A stretch of 64,000 bases of DNA from Pseudomonas sp. GD03919 (GTDB taxonomy: Bacteria > Pseudomonadota > Gammaproteobacteria > Pseudomonadales > Pseudomonadaceae), in NCBI RefSeq assembly GCF_029814935.1, contig NZ_CP104582.1, forward strand, positions 3,162,001-3,226,000, read 5' to 3'. Each line of letters opens with the position of its first letter. The stretch's first letter is position 1. The notes beneath the pieces were generated by a model. It saw only the letters and a list, made by a program, of their open reading frames with translations. It was not told the DNA's origin and searched no databases. Position numbers and translations under genes: made by a program. This document shows, piece after piece, positions 31,334-40,701 of this stretch.

Positions 31334-32035
31334 ATGCTGAGTTTCAACAACGTTTCAACCTTCTACGGCAAGATCCAGGCCCTGCACGACGTCAGCATCG
31401 AGGTGCAGAAAGGTGAGATCGTCACCCTGATCGGCGCCAACGGTGCAGGCAAGTCGACCCTGCTGATGACCCTGTGCGGCAACCCGCGCGCCACCAGCGG
31501 CAGCATCCGCTACCTGGGTGAAGAGCTGGTGGGCATGGACACCCCGGAGATCATGCGCAAGAGCATCGCCATCGTACCGGAAGGCCGTCGCGTATTCGCC
31601 CGCCTGACCGTCGAGGAAAACCTGGCCATGGGCGGTTTCTTCGGTGACAAGGCGGACAACCAGGAGCAACTGGACAAGGTCCTGCACCTGTTTCCGCGCC
31701 TGAAGGAACGTTTCGCCCAACGCGCCGGGACCATGAGCGGTGGCGAGCAGCAGATGCTCGCCATCGGCCGCGCACTGATGAGCAAGCCCAACCTGCTGCT
31801 GCTCGACGAGCCGTCGCTGGGTCTGGCGCCGATCATCATCCAGCAGATCTTCGACATCATCGAGCAACTGCGCAAGGACGGCGTGACCGTGTTTCTGGTC
31901 GAGCAGAATGCCAACCAGGCGCTGAAGCTGGCCGACCGCGGTTACGTGCTGGAGAACGGCCACATCGTCATGCAGGGTAGCGGCGAAGAGCTGCTCAACG
32001 ACCCCAAGGTACGCGACGCCTACCTCGGCGGCTAA
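31334..32035 (+). CDS. braG: Branched-chain amino acid ABC transporter ATPase
   Basis: 233 residues, LivF-type ATP-binding protein. Walker A is GANGAGKSTLLMTL, signature MSGGEQQMLAIGRALM, Walker B NLLLLDEPSLGLAP, and the His switch is replaced by VEQNANQA, as is normal for LivF. Forms the ATPase dimer with BraF. Last gene of braCDEFG; a strong terminator follows. Confidence 0.95.
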   Translation: MLSFNNVSTFYGKIQALHDVSIEVQKGEIVTLIGANGAGKSTLLMTLCGNPRATSGSIRYLGEELVGMDTPEIMRKSIAIVPEGRRVFARLTVEENLAMGGFFGDKADNQEQLDKVLHLFPRLKERFAQRAGTMSGGEQQMLAIGRALMSKPNLLLLDEPSLGLAPIIIQQIFDIIEQLRKDGVTVFLVEQNANQALKLADRGYVLENGHIVMQGSGEELLNDPKVRDAYLGG

Positions 32036-32052
32036 GCGCTACCTGCGTCATC

Positions 32053-32081
32053 GGAACCGCCCTTCGGGGCGGTTTCTTTTT
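32053..32081 (+). terminator. Rho-independent terminator of bra operon
   Basis: AACCGCCC, TTCG tetraloop, GGGCGGTT, then TCTTTTT; begins 18 bases after braG. Confidence 0.9.
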
Positions 32082-32194
32082 GCCCCTGCGTCGAATGGCC
32101 GCTTCGCTGAAGTCTTAAGCGGATATTTCCATCCTCTTGCATCAGGTTCGTCGAGTATTAGTCTCAAGTGCTCTGCCTTTGCGAGACTGCGTTC

Positions 32195-33055
32195 ATGCGC
32201 AAATCCCTGCTTCTGCTACTGGTCACCACGGTGCTGCTCAGCGCCTGCAGCCGTGTCGGCCTGGCCTATCGCAACCTCGACTGGCTGATCCCCTGGAAAC
32301 TGGGCGACTACGTAGCGCTGAACAGCGAGCAGAGCGCCTGGCTCAAACCTCAGCTGCAGGAACACCTGGCCTGGCACTGCAGCGTCGAGCTGCCGCGTTA
32401 TCTCGACTGGCTGCAGCGCAGCCAGCAGGCACTGAGCAGCCGCGACAGCGAACTGATGGCCGACCAGTTGGCCGAGTTCGAGCAGGCCATGCAGCGCATC
32501 GCCGTGGAAATCACCCCCAGCACCACCGAACTGCTGCGCGGTCTGAGCCCGCGCCAGGTCGAGCAGCTATTGGCATCACTGGACGAGCAGAATGCCAAGC
32601 TGCGCGAGGAATTTCTCGAACCACCACTGACGGAGCAGATCAGCCGGCGCGCCGAGCGCATGGAGGAGCGCTTGCAACCCTGGTTCGGCAATCTCAATAG
32701 CGAGCAGCGCGAACGGGTGCAGCGTTGGGCAGAAGGTCTGGGTGAACAGAATCAGGTGTGGATGGATAACCGCCTGGCCTGGCAGCAGGCGCTGCGCGAG
32801 GCACTGGAGGTTCGTCGCGGCCATGACTTCGCCGAGCGCATGACCGCCCTGCTGCAGCAGCGCGAACGTTTCTACACCAGTGCTTATCAGGCCAGTTACG
32901 AGAAAAACCGTCAGGCCATGGCAGCGATGATCGTCGATCTGGTCGCCCTGGCCGACTCGCGTCAGATGGCGCGCGCCGACAAACGCCTGCAAAACCTGCA
33001 CAGCGACCTGGCTGCGCAACAATGCACCACCGATCAGGCCGTGGCACTGCGCTGA
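32195..33055 (+). CDS. DUF6279-like outer-membrane lipoprotein
   Basis: 286 residues. Signal and lipobox KSLLLLLVTTVLLSAC followed by Ser, so probably an outer-membrane lipoprotein. The body is highly helical and charged (QWLKPQLQEHLAWHCSVELPRYLDWLQ, many Gln/Glu/Arg), with no catalytic motif. It resembles the DUF6279 lipoproteins of Pseudomonas, function unknown. ATG 32195 starts the signal peptide; the Shine-Dalgarno is poor. P. aeruginosa has a comparable gene (PA0749) beside ung, as here. Confidence 0.72.
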   Translation: MRKSLLLLLVTTVLLSACSRVGLAYRNLDWLIPWKLGDYVALNSEQSAWLKPQLQEHLAWHCSVELPRYLDWLQRSQQALSSRDSELMADQLAEFEQAMQRIAVEITPSTTELLRGLSPRQVEQLLASLDEQNAKLREEFLEPPLTEQISRRAERMEERLQPWFGNLNSEQRERVQRWAEGLGEQNQVWMDNRLAWQQALREALEVRRGHDFAERMTALLQQRERFYTSAYQASYEKNRQAMAAMIVDLVALADSRQMARADKRLQNLHSDLAAQQCTTDQAVALR

Positions 33056-33062
33056 AGCCCTG

Positions 33063-33752
33063 TCAGAGGGGTGGCAATTGCCAGTCGATGGGGCTCATGC
33101 CGTTCTGGCTGAGGAACTGGTTGCAGCGACTGAAATGACCATTACCGATGAAGCCACGGTGGGCCGACAGCGGCGACGGGTGCGGTGAGCGCAGCACCAG
33201 ATGCTTGGTCGGGTCGATCAAACGTTGTTTGCTCTGTGCATGGCTGCCCCAGAGCAGGAATACCAGCTTGGGCTGATGCTCGCTGACCACCTCAATCACC
33301 CGGTCGGTAAAGTACTGCCAGCCCTTGCTCGCGTGCGAACCGGCGTTGGCGCGTTCCACGGTCAGAGAGGTATTGAGCAGCAGCACGCCCTGCTCGGCCC
33401 AGCTCTGCAGGTAGCCATGGGCGGGAATATCGATATTGAGATCGCGCTTGAGCTCCTTGTAGATGTTCAGCAGTGACGGCGGTGTTGGCACGCCCGGCTG
33501 CACCGAGAAGCACAGGCCGTGTGCCTGACCGGGGCCGTGGTAAGGATCCTGACCGATGATCACCACCTTGACCTGATCCAGCGGCGTGGAATTAAGCGCA
33601 TTGAAGATCAGCGGGCCCGGCGGATAGATCTCCTTGCCTGCGGCCTTCTCTGCCCGCAGGAATTCACCCAGCGCCTTCATGTAGGGTTTGTCGAACTCCT
33701 CGCGCAGTGCGTGCTTCCAACTGGCTTCGAGCTTGATGTGGTCATCGGTCAT
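33063..33752 (-). CDS. ung: Uracil-DNA glycosylase
   Basis: 229 residues from ATG 33752 (AGGA upstream); family 1 UDG. It removes uracil from DNA. Water-activating loop [26 protein letters not shown], and Leu-intercalation loop [15 protein letters not shown] with the catalytic His are all present. Convergent with the DUF6279 lipoprotein gene with 7 bases between. Confidence 0.95.
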   Translation of the reverse strand: MTDDHIKLEASWKHALREEFDKPYMKALGEFLRAEKAAGKEIYPPGPLIFNALNSTPLDQVKVVIIGQDPYHGPGQAHGLCFSVQPGVPTPPSLLNIYKELKRDLNIDIPAHGYLQSWAEQGVLLLNTSLTVERANAGSHASKGWQYFTDRVIEVVSEHQPKLVFLLWGSHAQSKQRLIDPTKHLVLRSPHPSPLSAHRGFIGNGHFSRCNQFLSQNGMSPIDWQLPPL

Positions 33753-33891
33753 GCGAACGTCCTGCGTGCCTTGAAACAAATGCAGGCACGCTAGTGACGG
33801 GGTTGCGGCAAGTCAAGGACATGAGCCTGCGACAGGTGTCAGCATGCTTTGCTAGCCTATTGCCCACCACCCTTGATGCTTTTGGGACTCC

Positions 33892-34704
33892 ATGTCGACC
33901 ATCACCGATACCCTGCGCCTGGCGCTGCTCAATCGTTTTCTCAAAGGCGAGGCCAAGATCCCGCAAATGCCTGAAGCAGCCATGCGTATCCGCAAGCTGC
34001 TGGACAACCCGATGACCTCTACCGAACAACTGGCGCGGGTGATAAATGGCAACCCGCCCCTGGCGGCTTACCTGATGCAGTTCTCCAGCTCACCGCTGGT
34101 GCGCGGCAATCGTCCGTGCGCCTCCCTGCGCGAGTTGCTCGACCGTCTGGGCACCCGCCAGCTGGCAGACCTGGTACTGGGCTTCAGCCTGCAACACCTG
34201 TTCAGCAGCACCGATGCGTTGTTACAACAGGTGTTTCGTTTGCGCTGGCGTCACGCGCGCGAGCGTGCGGCGCACTGTGCGGTGCTGGCGCAACGCACGG
34301 GGTTATCAATGGACGACGCCATGCTCGCCGGCCTCCTGCAGGACATCGGCAGCCTGCCGCTGCTCTCGGAGCTTGAGCATTGGCCGCAGGTCTCTCGTGA
34401 CGCGGCCACGCTGGAAGGACTCTGCGAATCACTCTCCGGCAATCTGGGAGCGTTGATCCTCACGCGCTGGCAACTGCCACCTGCCGTCGTCGAGTGCGCA
34501 CGCCAGTATGGACAATGGCAGCGCGAACATGATGGTCCTGCCGACCTGGCCGATCTGGTGCTACTGGCCAGCGCCCTGCAAGCGGCGCATGAACCAGAAG
34601 CACCCTTGCCCGCGCAGATCAAACTGGGCCTGGAACAGCCCCTGGCAACCTTGCGTCAGGAGCTGGCCGATGAACTGAGCCTGTGGAAGCGCCTGCTGGC
34701 CTGA
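33892..34704 (+). CDS. HDOD-domain signalling protein
   Basis: 270 residues, one HDOD domain (about 20-215): IPQMPEAAMRIRKLLDNPMTSTEQLARVINGNPPLAAYLMQFSSSP, then LRELLDRLGTRQLADLVLG. The HD-like DAMLAGLLQDIGSLPLL lacks the full HD metal pair, as is usual in HDOD proteins, so enzymatic activity is not expected. HDOD proteins act in signal transduction, often in c-di-GMP or stress responses. It has no attached output domain. Function here unknown; it separates ung from the valine cluster. Confidence 0.82.
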   Translation: MSTITDTLRLALLNRFLKGEAKIPQMPEAAMRIRKLLDNPMTSTEQLARVINGNPPLAAYLMQFSSSPLVRGNRPCASLRELLDRLGTRQLADLVLGFSLQHLFSSTDALLQQVFRLRWRHARERAAHCAVLAQRTGLSMDDAMLAGLLQDIGSLPLLSELEHWPQVSRDAATLEGLCESLSGNLGALILTRWQLPPAVVECARQYGQWQREHDGPADLADLVLLASALQAAHEPEAPLPAQIKLGLEQPLATLRQELADELSLWKRLLA

Positions 34705-34778
34705 GCCGGCGCTGACACGGAGAGTTCCCGGATTGCATCCAGGCTACGGCTCGCAAGCGCTGGCAGGCGGCCGTTATG

Positions 34779-35660
34779 TTAGCCCTGGTGCAGCGCCCGG
34801 TAATGACTGGGCGCCATCCCCACCACCTTGCGAAACAGCCGCGAGAAGTAATAGGGATCGTCGTAGCCAAGCTGCTCGGCGACCTGGCGCACCTCGACAT
34901 CCCCGCGGTCGAGCAAGCGGCAGGCCAGGGCCATTTTCAGCTGGATGAAATCCTGGATCGGCGCATGACCGGTCAGCGCACGATAGGTCTTGGCGAAGTG
35001 AAAGCGCGACAGCTTGAACTGCGCCGCCAGTTCGTCGAGGTTAAGGCTGCCATGCAGATGCTCGCGCATCACCGCCTGCACCGCCTCGATATCCAGCACT
35101 CGCCCGGACTTGAGATTGACCCGCGCCGGCAGCACTGCCAGCGAGCTGAGCATCGCCTGCAAGCGGTGCGCGGCATGAATCGCGGGCGCAGCGTTGAGCC
35201 CCTGGCGCTGCAGGCCCAGTAATGCTTCGAAGTCCCCCAGCAAGCGCGGCTGCACCCCGATACGACGCTGCATCTGCGCGCCCAGCAAATGCAGGAAGTC
35301 CTGGCTGAGGCTGCCATCGTAATGCACCCAATAGATGGTCCAGGGGCTTTGCCCATCGGCGCCATAGGCATGTGCCACGCCCTTGGGCAGCAGCAGCAGA
35401 TCGCCAGCCACGACCTCTAATCGTCCATCCGCCGTTTCCAGCCAACCCTTGCCCGAGCGGCAGTAGATCAGCAAGTGATCATCCGGCCGTGCACGCTGCA
35501 TCTGATGCCCGACCGCTTCCGGATAAAAGCCCATGGCCAGCGGATAGCAGCCGGCGCTCAGGGGGTGGCGCTGCAGCAAACGGCGCAGGCGTGGCGGCGT
35601 GATGAAACGCTGTCCACCGAGTGGCAACGGCCAGTTTGAAGTTTCCACCCGCGCGCCCAT
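34779..35660 (-). CDS. AraC-family transcriptional regulator of the valine/isobutyrate cluster
   Basis: 293 residues from ATG 35660. N-terminal cupin-like ligand domain ([38 protein letters not shown]) and a C-terminal double HTH ([43 protein letters not shown], then [29 protein letters not shown]). I choose ATG 35660 (GAGG upstream) over upstream TTG 35741 or ATG 35702, because those would translate through the 21-bp-spaced direct repeats, which look like its own binding sites. Divergent from mmsA; equivalent to PA0748 by position. Confidence 0.85.
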   Translation of the reverse strand: MGARVETSNWPLPLGGQRFITPPRLRRLLQRHPLSAGCYPLAMGFYPEAVGHQMQRARPDDHLLIYCRSGKGWLETADGRLEVVAGDLLLLPKGVAHAYGADGQSPWTIYWVHYDGSLSQDFLHLLGAQMQRRIGVQPRLLGDFEALLGLQRQGLNAAPAIHAAHRLQAMLSSLAVLPARVNLKSGRVLDIEAVQAVMREHLHGSLNLDELAAQFKLSRFHFAKTYRALTGHAPIQDFIQLKMALACRLLDRGDVEVRQVAEQLGYDDPYYFSRLFRKVVGMAPSHYRALHQG

Positions 35661-35688
35661 ACCAGAGACCTCGCCACACTTATGAATA

Positions 35689-35727
35689 CCAAGATCGTCC
35701 ATCCACTGACCAAGATCGTCAATCCAC
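35689..35727 (+). promoter_or_regulatory. 21-bp-spaced direct repeats, probable AraC-type activator site for mmsA
   Basis: CCAAGATCGTCCATCCAC (35689-35706) and CCAAGATCGTCAATCCAC (35710-35727) differ at one base and are exactly 21 bp apart, two helical turns. The downstream copy ends where a -35 would sit if TATAAC (35746-35751) is the -10. This is the layout of AraC-family class II activation. Assignment to the adjacent AraC regulator is inference. Confidence 0.7.
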
Positions 35728-35782
35728 AAGCGCTTCGCCAAGGGCTATAACGGAGCTCAGACAAGAACAACAGGAGGCCACG

Positions 35783-37279
35783 ATGCCCCATACCCTGCCG
35801 CAACTGATCGACGGTCAATTGCTGCAAAGCCAGGCCACGGATCTGATCGAAGTCACCGACCCTGCCACCCAGGAGGTGATCGCCCTCGCCCCCAAAGCCA
35901 CCGCCGAGGAAATCGAGGCGGCAGTCGCCGGCGCGCAGAAAGCCTTCCTCGCCTGGCGCGAAGTGCCGGTGTCGGAGCGAGCCCGCCTGATGTTGCGCTA
36001 CCAGCACCTGCTCAAGGAGCATCACGACGAGCTGGCGGAGATTCTCGCCCGCGAAACCGGCAAAACCTTCTCCGACGCCAAAGGCGACGTCTGGCGTGGC
36101 ATCGAAGTGGCCGAACACGCCGCCAACATCGCCAGCCTGATGATGGGCGAGACGGTGGAGAACGTGGCCCGCGAAATCGACACCGCCAGCTGGATCCAGC
36201 CGCTGGGTGTGTGCGTCGGCATCACCCCGTTCAACTTCCCGGCGATGATTCCGCTGTGGATGTTCCCGCTGGCCATCGCCTGCGGCAACAGCTTCATCCT
36301 CAAGCCGTCCGAACAGGATCCGCTGACGCCCAATCGCCTGGCCGAGCTGTTCATCGAAGCCGGCGCGCCCGCTGGCGTGCTGCAAGTGCTGCATGGTGGC
36401 CGCGAACAGGTCGATGCACTGCTGGTGCACCCGCTGGTGCGCGCGGTGTCCTTCGTCGGCTCGGTGACGGTGGGCCAACATGTCTACCGCACCGGCACCC
36501 AGCACCTGAAACGCGTGCAGGCCTTCGCCGGGGCCAAGAACCATATGGTGATCATGCCGGATGCACCGAAGGATCAGGTGCTCAGCAACCTGCTCGGCGC
36601 CAGTTGCGGCGCCGCCGGGCAACGCTGCATGGCCATCAGCGTGGCGGTGTTCGTCGGCGAATCGAAACAGTGGATCGACGAGTTGGCCGAGCAGATGGCC
36701 GCGCTGCGCCCCGGCCACTGGCAGGACAGCGGCGCCGCCTATGGCCCGCTGATCAGCCCGCAGGCACGCCAGCGCGTGCTACATCTGATCGAACAGGGCA
36801 AGGCTGAAGGCGCCGAATGCCTGCTCGACGGATCGCAGTGCACGGTGGAGGGGTATCCGCATGGCAACTGGGTCGGGCCGACCCTGTTCCGTGGCGTGAC
36901 GACGGAGATGGGCCTGTACCGCGAGGAAATCTTCGGCCCGGTGCTGGTGTGCATGCAGGTCGACACCCTCGAAGAGGCCATCGAACTGGTCAACGCCAGC
37001 CCCTACGGCAACGGTACCAGCCTGTTCACCCGCTCCGGCGGCGCAGCGCGGCATTTCCAGCATGCCATTGAAGTCGGCCAGGTGGGCATCAACGTGCCGA
37101 TTCCGGTACCGCTGCCGTTCTTTTCCTTCACCGGCTGGAAGGGCTCGTTCTACGACGACCTGCACGCCTACGGCAAGCAGGCGTTGCGCTTCTACACCGA
37201 AACCAAAACCGTGACCAGTCGCTGGTTCGACGACACGCCGCTTGAGGCCGGGCCGAACATGACCATTCAACTGAAATGA
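35783..37279 (+). CDS. mmsA: CoA-acylating methylmalonate-semialdehyde dehydrogenase
   Basis: 498 residues, the usual length. It converts methylmalonate semialdehyde, NAD+ and CoA to propionyl-CoA and CO2, the last step of valine degradation. ALDH fold: [17 protein letters not shown] (nucleotide site), [12 protein letters not shown], catalytic Cys in GAAGQRCMA, and [16 protein letters not shown] precedes ATG 35783. The longer frame upstream runs through the regulatory repeats. First gene of the catabolic cluster, equivalent to PA0747; several MmsA paralogues exist in pseudomonads, so the symbol is functional. Confidence 0.88.
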   Translation: MPHTLPQLIDGQLLQSQATDLIEVTDPATQEVIALAPKATAEEIEAAVAGAQKAFLAWREVPVSERARLMLRYQHLLKEHHDELAEILARETGKTFSDAKGDVWRGIEVAEHAANIASLMMGETVENVAREIDTASWIQPLGVCVGITPFNFPAMIPLWMFPLAIACGNSFILKPSEQDPLTPNRLAELFIEAGAPAGVLQVLHGGREQVDALLVHPLVRAVSFVGSVTVGQHVYRTGTQHLKRVQAFAGAKNHMVIMPDAPKDQVLSNLLGASCGAAGQRCMAISVAVFVGESKQWIDELAEQMAALRPGHWQDSGAAYGPLISPQARQRVLHLIEQGKAEGAECLLDGSQCTVEGYPHGNWVGPTLFRGVTTEMGLYREEIFGPVLVCMQVDTLEEAIELVNASPYGNGTSLFTRSGGAARHFQHAIEVGQVGINVPIPVPLPFFSFTGWKGSFYDDLHAYGKQALRFYTETKTVTSRWFDDTPLEAGPNMTIQLK

Positions 37280-37370
37280 GAACAGCGTTCTTATTAGACG
37301 AAAAGACGATCACGAGAACTGGACAAGCGGCGTAAAAAGACTCTGCAGAACAACAACAAGGAGAACTGCA

Positions 37371-38618
37371 ATGCGCCACCTGTCTGCCACGCTGGCCCTG
37401 TGGGCCGCACTTACCGCCTGTGCGCAGGCTGCCGAGCCGATCACCCTCGGCCTCAATTACCCGCGCACCGGACCATATAAGGAAGAGGGATTGGCGCAGA
37501 TGCGTGGAGCCCTGCTGGCCATCGATGAAATCAACGCTGCAGGCGGTGTACTGGGCCGACCTTTGCGCCTGTCCAGCAAGGACACCGCCTCGCGGCCGGC
37601 CAAGGCCGAGAAGAACGTCGATAAGCTGGCCGCCGAAGGTGCGGCGATGCTCTTCGGTGGCGCCTCCAGCGCGGTCGCCATCGCCGCAGGCAAGCGCGCC
37701 AAGCAGCACGGTCTGCTGTACTTCGGCACCCTTACCTACTCCAACGACACCACTGGCAAGGACGGCCATCGCTACATGTTCCGCGAGTGCAACAACGCCT
37801 GGATGAGCGCTCAGGTGCTCGGCCAGTACCTGAACAAGACCTTGCCGAACAAACGCTACTTCTACGTCACTGCCGACTACACCTGGGGCCACACCACCGA
37901 AGCTTCACTGCGCCAGGCCACGGCCAGTGACAACGTGGGCCAGCATGCCGGGGTTCGCACGCCCTTCCCCGGCGCGCGCCTGGCCGACTATACCGATGCC
38001 CTGACCCAGGCCGCGGCGAGCAATGCCGAGATCCTTGCCCTGGTACTGTTTGGTGAAGACCTGGTGCGTGCCATGCGCATTGCCCATGACCTGGGCCTGA
38101 CCAGCCGTATGCAGATCGTCGCCCCGAACCTGACCCAAAGCATGGTCGAACAAGCCGGCCCCGGTTTGATGCAGGGTGTGATCGGTACCGAGCCCTGGAC
38201 CTGGCGCGTACCGGCGCTGGAGAAATCTGCCCGTGGTGAAGCCTTCGTCGAAGCCTTCAGGACTCGCTACGAGATGTATCCCTCCAGCTCTGCGGCCTCG
38301 GCCTACAGCATCGTGCAGCAATGGGCCGATGCCGCCACCCGAGCCAGGAGCCTCGACAGCGAAGCCCTGATCAAGGCGCTGGAAGGTCATCGCTACACCT
38401 TGCTTAAGGATGAACAGCAATGGCGTGCCTTCGATCACCAGAATCTGCAGACGGTCTATGCCGTGAAGGTAAAAAACCGCGACGAGGTACTCAAGGACCC
38501 GCTCAAGCAGGACTACTTCGAGATCGTCGACCGCCTCGACGCCAGCAGCGCCCTGCCCAGCCTCGCCGACTGGCAGGCCGAGCGGCGCGCAGCCGGCCAA
38601 CCCCTGACCTTGCAATGA
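37371..38618 (+). CDS. Periplasmic branched-chain amino acid-type binding protein without adjacent permease
   Basis: 415 residues, LivJ/LivK-type binding fold. Signal peptide MRHLSATLALWAALTACAQA, cleavage before AEPITLGLNYPRTGPYKEEG. Body: ALLAIDEINAAGGVLGRPLRLSSKDTASRPAKAEKN, FGGASSAVAIAAGKRAKQHG. AAGGAG lies before the ATG. It sits inside the isobutyryl-CoA pathway cluster with no permease or ATPase beside it. It may feed BraDEFG or another LIV transporter, or work with a sensor (inference). The ligand could be valine, isobutyrate-like or an unrelated compound. Position in the cluster suggests shared regulation. Confidence 0.82.
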   Translation: MRHLSATLALWAALTACAQAAEPITLGLNYPRTGPYKEEGLAQMRGALLAIDEINAAGGVLGRPLRLSSKDTASRPAKAEKNVDKLAAEGAAMLFGGASSAVAIAAGKRAKQHGLLYFGTLTYSNDTTGKDGHRYMFRECNNAWMSAQVLGQYLNKTLPNKRYFYVTADYTWGHTTEASLRQATASDNVGQHAGVRTPFPGARLADYTDALTQAAASNAEILALVLFGEDLVRAMRIAHDLGLTSRMQIVAPNLTQSMVEQAGPGLMQGVIGTEPWTWRVPALEKSARGEAFVEAFRTRYEMYPSSSAASAYSIVQQWADAATRARSLDSEALIKALEGHRYTLLKDEQQWRAFDHQNLQTVYAVKVKNRDEVLKDPLKQDYFEIVDRLDASSALPSLADWQAERRAAGQPLTLQ

Positions 38619-38624
38619 GATGCC

Positions 38625-39788
38625 ATGGACTTCGAACTCAGTGACGAACAACGCCTGCTTACCGACAGCGCACGTGCCTTCGCCGCACGGGAGCTGGCGC
38701 CCCACGCCGCCGACTGGGATCGCGAGCAGCACTTCCCCGTCGAGGTGATTCGTCGCGCCGCCGAGCAGGGCTACCTGGCCCTGTATCTGCGCGAAGAGGA
38801 TAGCGGCCTGGGCCTGTCCAGGCTGTCCAGCTCACTGATTTTCGAACAACTGGCGGCTGGCTGCGTGGCCACCACCGCCTACCTGACCATCCACAACATG
38901 GCCACCTGGATACTCGCCAGCTTCGCCGACCAGACACTGAAGGATGCCTGGTTGCCGGGGCTGATCAACGGCCAGTCACTGGCCTCCTACTGCCTGACCG
39001 AACCGGACGCCGGCTCCGACGCCGCCAACTTGCGCACCCGTGCCCGCCGCGCTGGCGACGACTACGTGATCGACGGCAGCAAGTGCTTCATCTCCGGCGC
39101 AGGCAGTACCGACGTGCTGATCGTCATGGCGCGCAGCGGCGAGGACGGCGCCAAGGGCATCTCCTGCTTCCTGGTACCCGCCGACACCCCTGGCGTGCGC
39201 TACGGGCGCAACGAAGACAAGATGGGTTGGAAGGCGCAGCCGACCCGCACCATCACCTTCGAGGGCGTACGTATTCCCGCCAGCCACCGTATCGGCCCGG
39301 AAGGCGAAGGCTTCGTCTATGCTATGAAGGGCCTCAACGGCGGTCGTCTGAATATCGCCAGTTGCTCGCTCGGTGCAGCTCAGGCGGCGCTGCAACAGAG
39401 CCTGCGCTATGTCGAGGAACGCAAGCAGTTCGGCAAGCCGCTCAGCCAGTTCCAGGCCTTGCAGTTCAAGCTGGCCGACATGCTCACCGACCTCACCGCC
39501 AGCCGGCAGATGGTGCGCCTGGCCGCGCACAAGCTCGACCATGGGCATGGCGAAGCCAGCCTGTATTGCGCCATGGCCAAGCGCTTCGCCACCGACCACT
39601 GCTTCAACGTCTGCAACGAAGCCCTGCAACTGCATGGCGGTTATGGCTATCTGAATGATTACCCGCTGGAACGCTGGGTGCGTGACGCCCGCGTGCACCA
39701 GATACTGGAAGGCACCAACGAAATCATGCGGGTGATCGTCGCTCGCCGCCTGCTGCAACAAGGCGGCATGCTAGATCACCTGCTGTAA
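38625..39788 (+). CDS. Acyl-CoA dehydrogenase, probable isobutyryl-CoA dehydrogenase
   Basis: 387 residues, FAD-dependent acyl-CoA dehydrogenase. FELSDEQRLLTDSARAFAARELAP opens it; YCLTEPDAGSDAANLRT is the FAD/substrate block; the catalytic Glu lies in ILEGTNEIMRVIVAR. In this cluster it would oxidise isobutyryl-CoA to methacrylyl-CoA. ATG 38625 is 6 bases after the preceding stop, so it is co-transcribed. Equivalent to PA0746. Substrate is inferred from its neighbours. Confidence 0.88.
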   Translation: MDFELSDEQRLLTDSARAFAARELAPHAADWDREQHFPVEVIRRAAEQGYLALYLREEDSGLGLSRLSSSLIFEQLAAGCVATTAYLTIHNMATWILASFADQTLKDAWLPGLINGQSLASYCLTEPDAGSDAANLRTRARRAGDDYVIDGSKCFISGAGSTDVLIVMARSGEDGAKGISCFLVPADTPGVRYGRNEDKMGWKAQPTRTITFEGVRIPASHRIGPEGEGFVYAMKGLNGGRLNIASCSLGAAQAALQQSLRYVEERKQFGKPLSQFQALQFKLADMLTDLTASRQMVRLAAHKLDHGHGEASLYCAMAKRFATDHCFNVCNEALQLHGGYGYLNDYPLERWVRDARVHQILEGTNEIMRVIVARRLLQQGGMLDHLL

Positions 39789-39845
39789 CTGCTTAAATCC
39801 CTCTCCCATGAATGGGAGTGGAAAGATAATTGACGAGGAATCGTT

Positions 39846-40664
39846 ATGAGCACAGCAATCGAAACCTATAAATCCGGCATCTTCGACCTGACCCACAAGC
39901 TCACCGTGGAGAAGCATGGCCATACCGCGCTGATCACCATCAATCATCCACCTGCCAACACCTGGGACCGCGACTCGCTGATCGGCCTCAAGCAGGTGGT
40001 CGGGCACCTCAACCGTGACGACGAGGTGTACGCCCTGGTGGTGACCGGCCAGGGGCCGAAGTTCTTTTCCGCCGGTGCCGACCTGAACATGTTCACCGAT
40101 GGCGACAAGGCCCATGCCCGCGAGATGGCCCGACGCTTTGGCGAGGCCTTCGAGACCCTGCGCGATTTCCGCGGCGTGTCCATCGCCGCGATCAACGGCT
40201 ACGCCATGGGCGGCGGCCTGGAGTGCGCGCTGGCCTGCGATATCCGCATCGCCGAACGCCAGGCACAGATGGCCCTGCCGGAAGCCTCCGTGGGTCTGTT
40301 GCCCTGCGCCGGCGGCACCCAAGCCCTGCCCTGGCTGATCGGCGAAGGCTGGGCCAAGCGCATGATCCTCTGCGGCGAACGCATCGACGCCGAAACCGCC
40401 CTGCGCATCGGCCTGATCGAGCAGGTGGTGGATACCGGCGAAGCCCGTGGCACCGCACTGCTGCTGGCCTCCAAGGTGGCGCGGCAAAGCCCGGTGGCGG
40501 TACGTACCATCAAACCGCTGATCCAGGGCGCACGCGAGCGCGGCCCGAACACCTGGCTGCCAGAGGAACGCGAGCGCTTCGTCGACCTATTCGATGCCGA
40601 CGACACCCGTGAGGGCGTCAACGCCTTTCTGGAAAAGCGCGACCCGCAGTGGCGCAACAAATGA
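39846..40664 (+). CDS. Enoyl-CoA hydratase/isomerase family, probable methacrylyl-CoA hydratase
   Basis: 272 residues, crotonase fold. Oxyanion-hole segments are FFSAGADLNMF and AINGYAMGGGLECALACDIRIAE; PEASVGLLPCAGGTQALPWLIG contains the catalytic Glu region. In context it would hydrate methacrylyl-CoA to 3-hydroxyisobutyryl-CoA. GACGAGGAATCGTT precedes the ATG. A 57-base gap separates it from the dehydrogenase. Equivalent to PA0745. Confidence 0.86.
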   Translation: MSTAIETYKSGIFDLTHKLTVEKHGHTALITINHPPANTWDRDSLIGLKQVVGHLNRDDEVYALVVTGQGPKFFSAGADLNMFTDGDKAHAREMARRFGEAFETLRDFRGVSIAAINGYAMGGGLECALACDIRIAERQAQMALPEASVGLLPCAGGTQALPWLIGEGWAKRMILCGERIDAETALRIGLIEQVVDTGEARGTALLLASKVARQSPVAVRTIKPLIQGARERGPNTWLPEERERFVDLFDADDTREGVNAFLEKRDPQWRNK

Positions 40665-40667
40665 CTC

Positions 40668-40688
40668 GTAGGGTGCGCCGCGCGCACC
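40668..40688. repeat. 21-bp palindromic REP, GTAGGGTGCG type
   Basis: GTAGGGTGCGCC then GCGCGCACC. One of five 21-bp copies within 2.3 kb (also 41816-41836, 42819-42839, 42861-42881, 42897-42917). Confidence 0.75.
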
Positions 40689-40701
40689 GGGACTCCACAC
40701 G

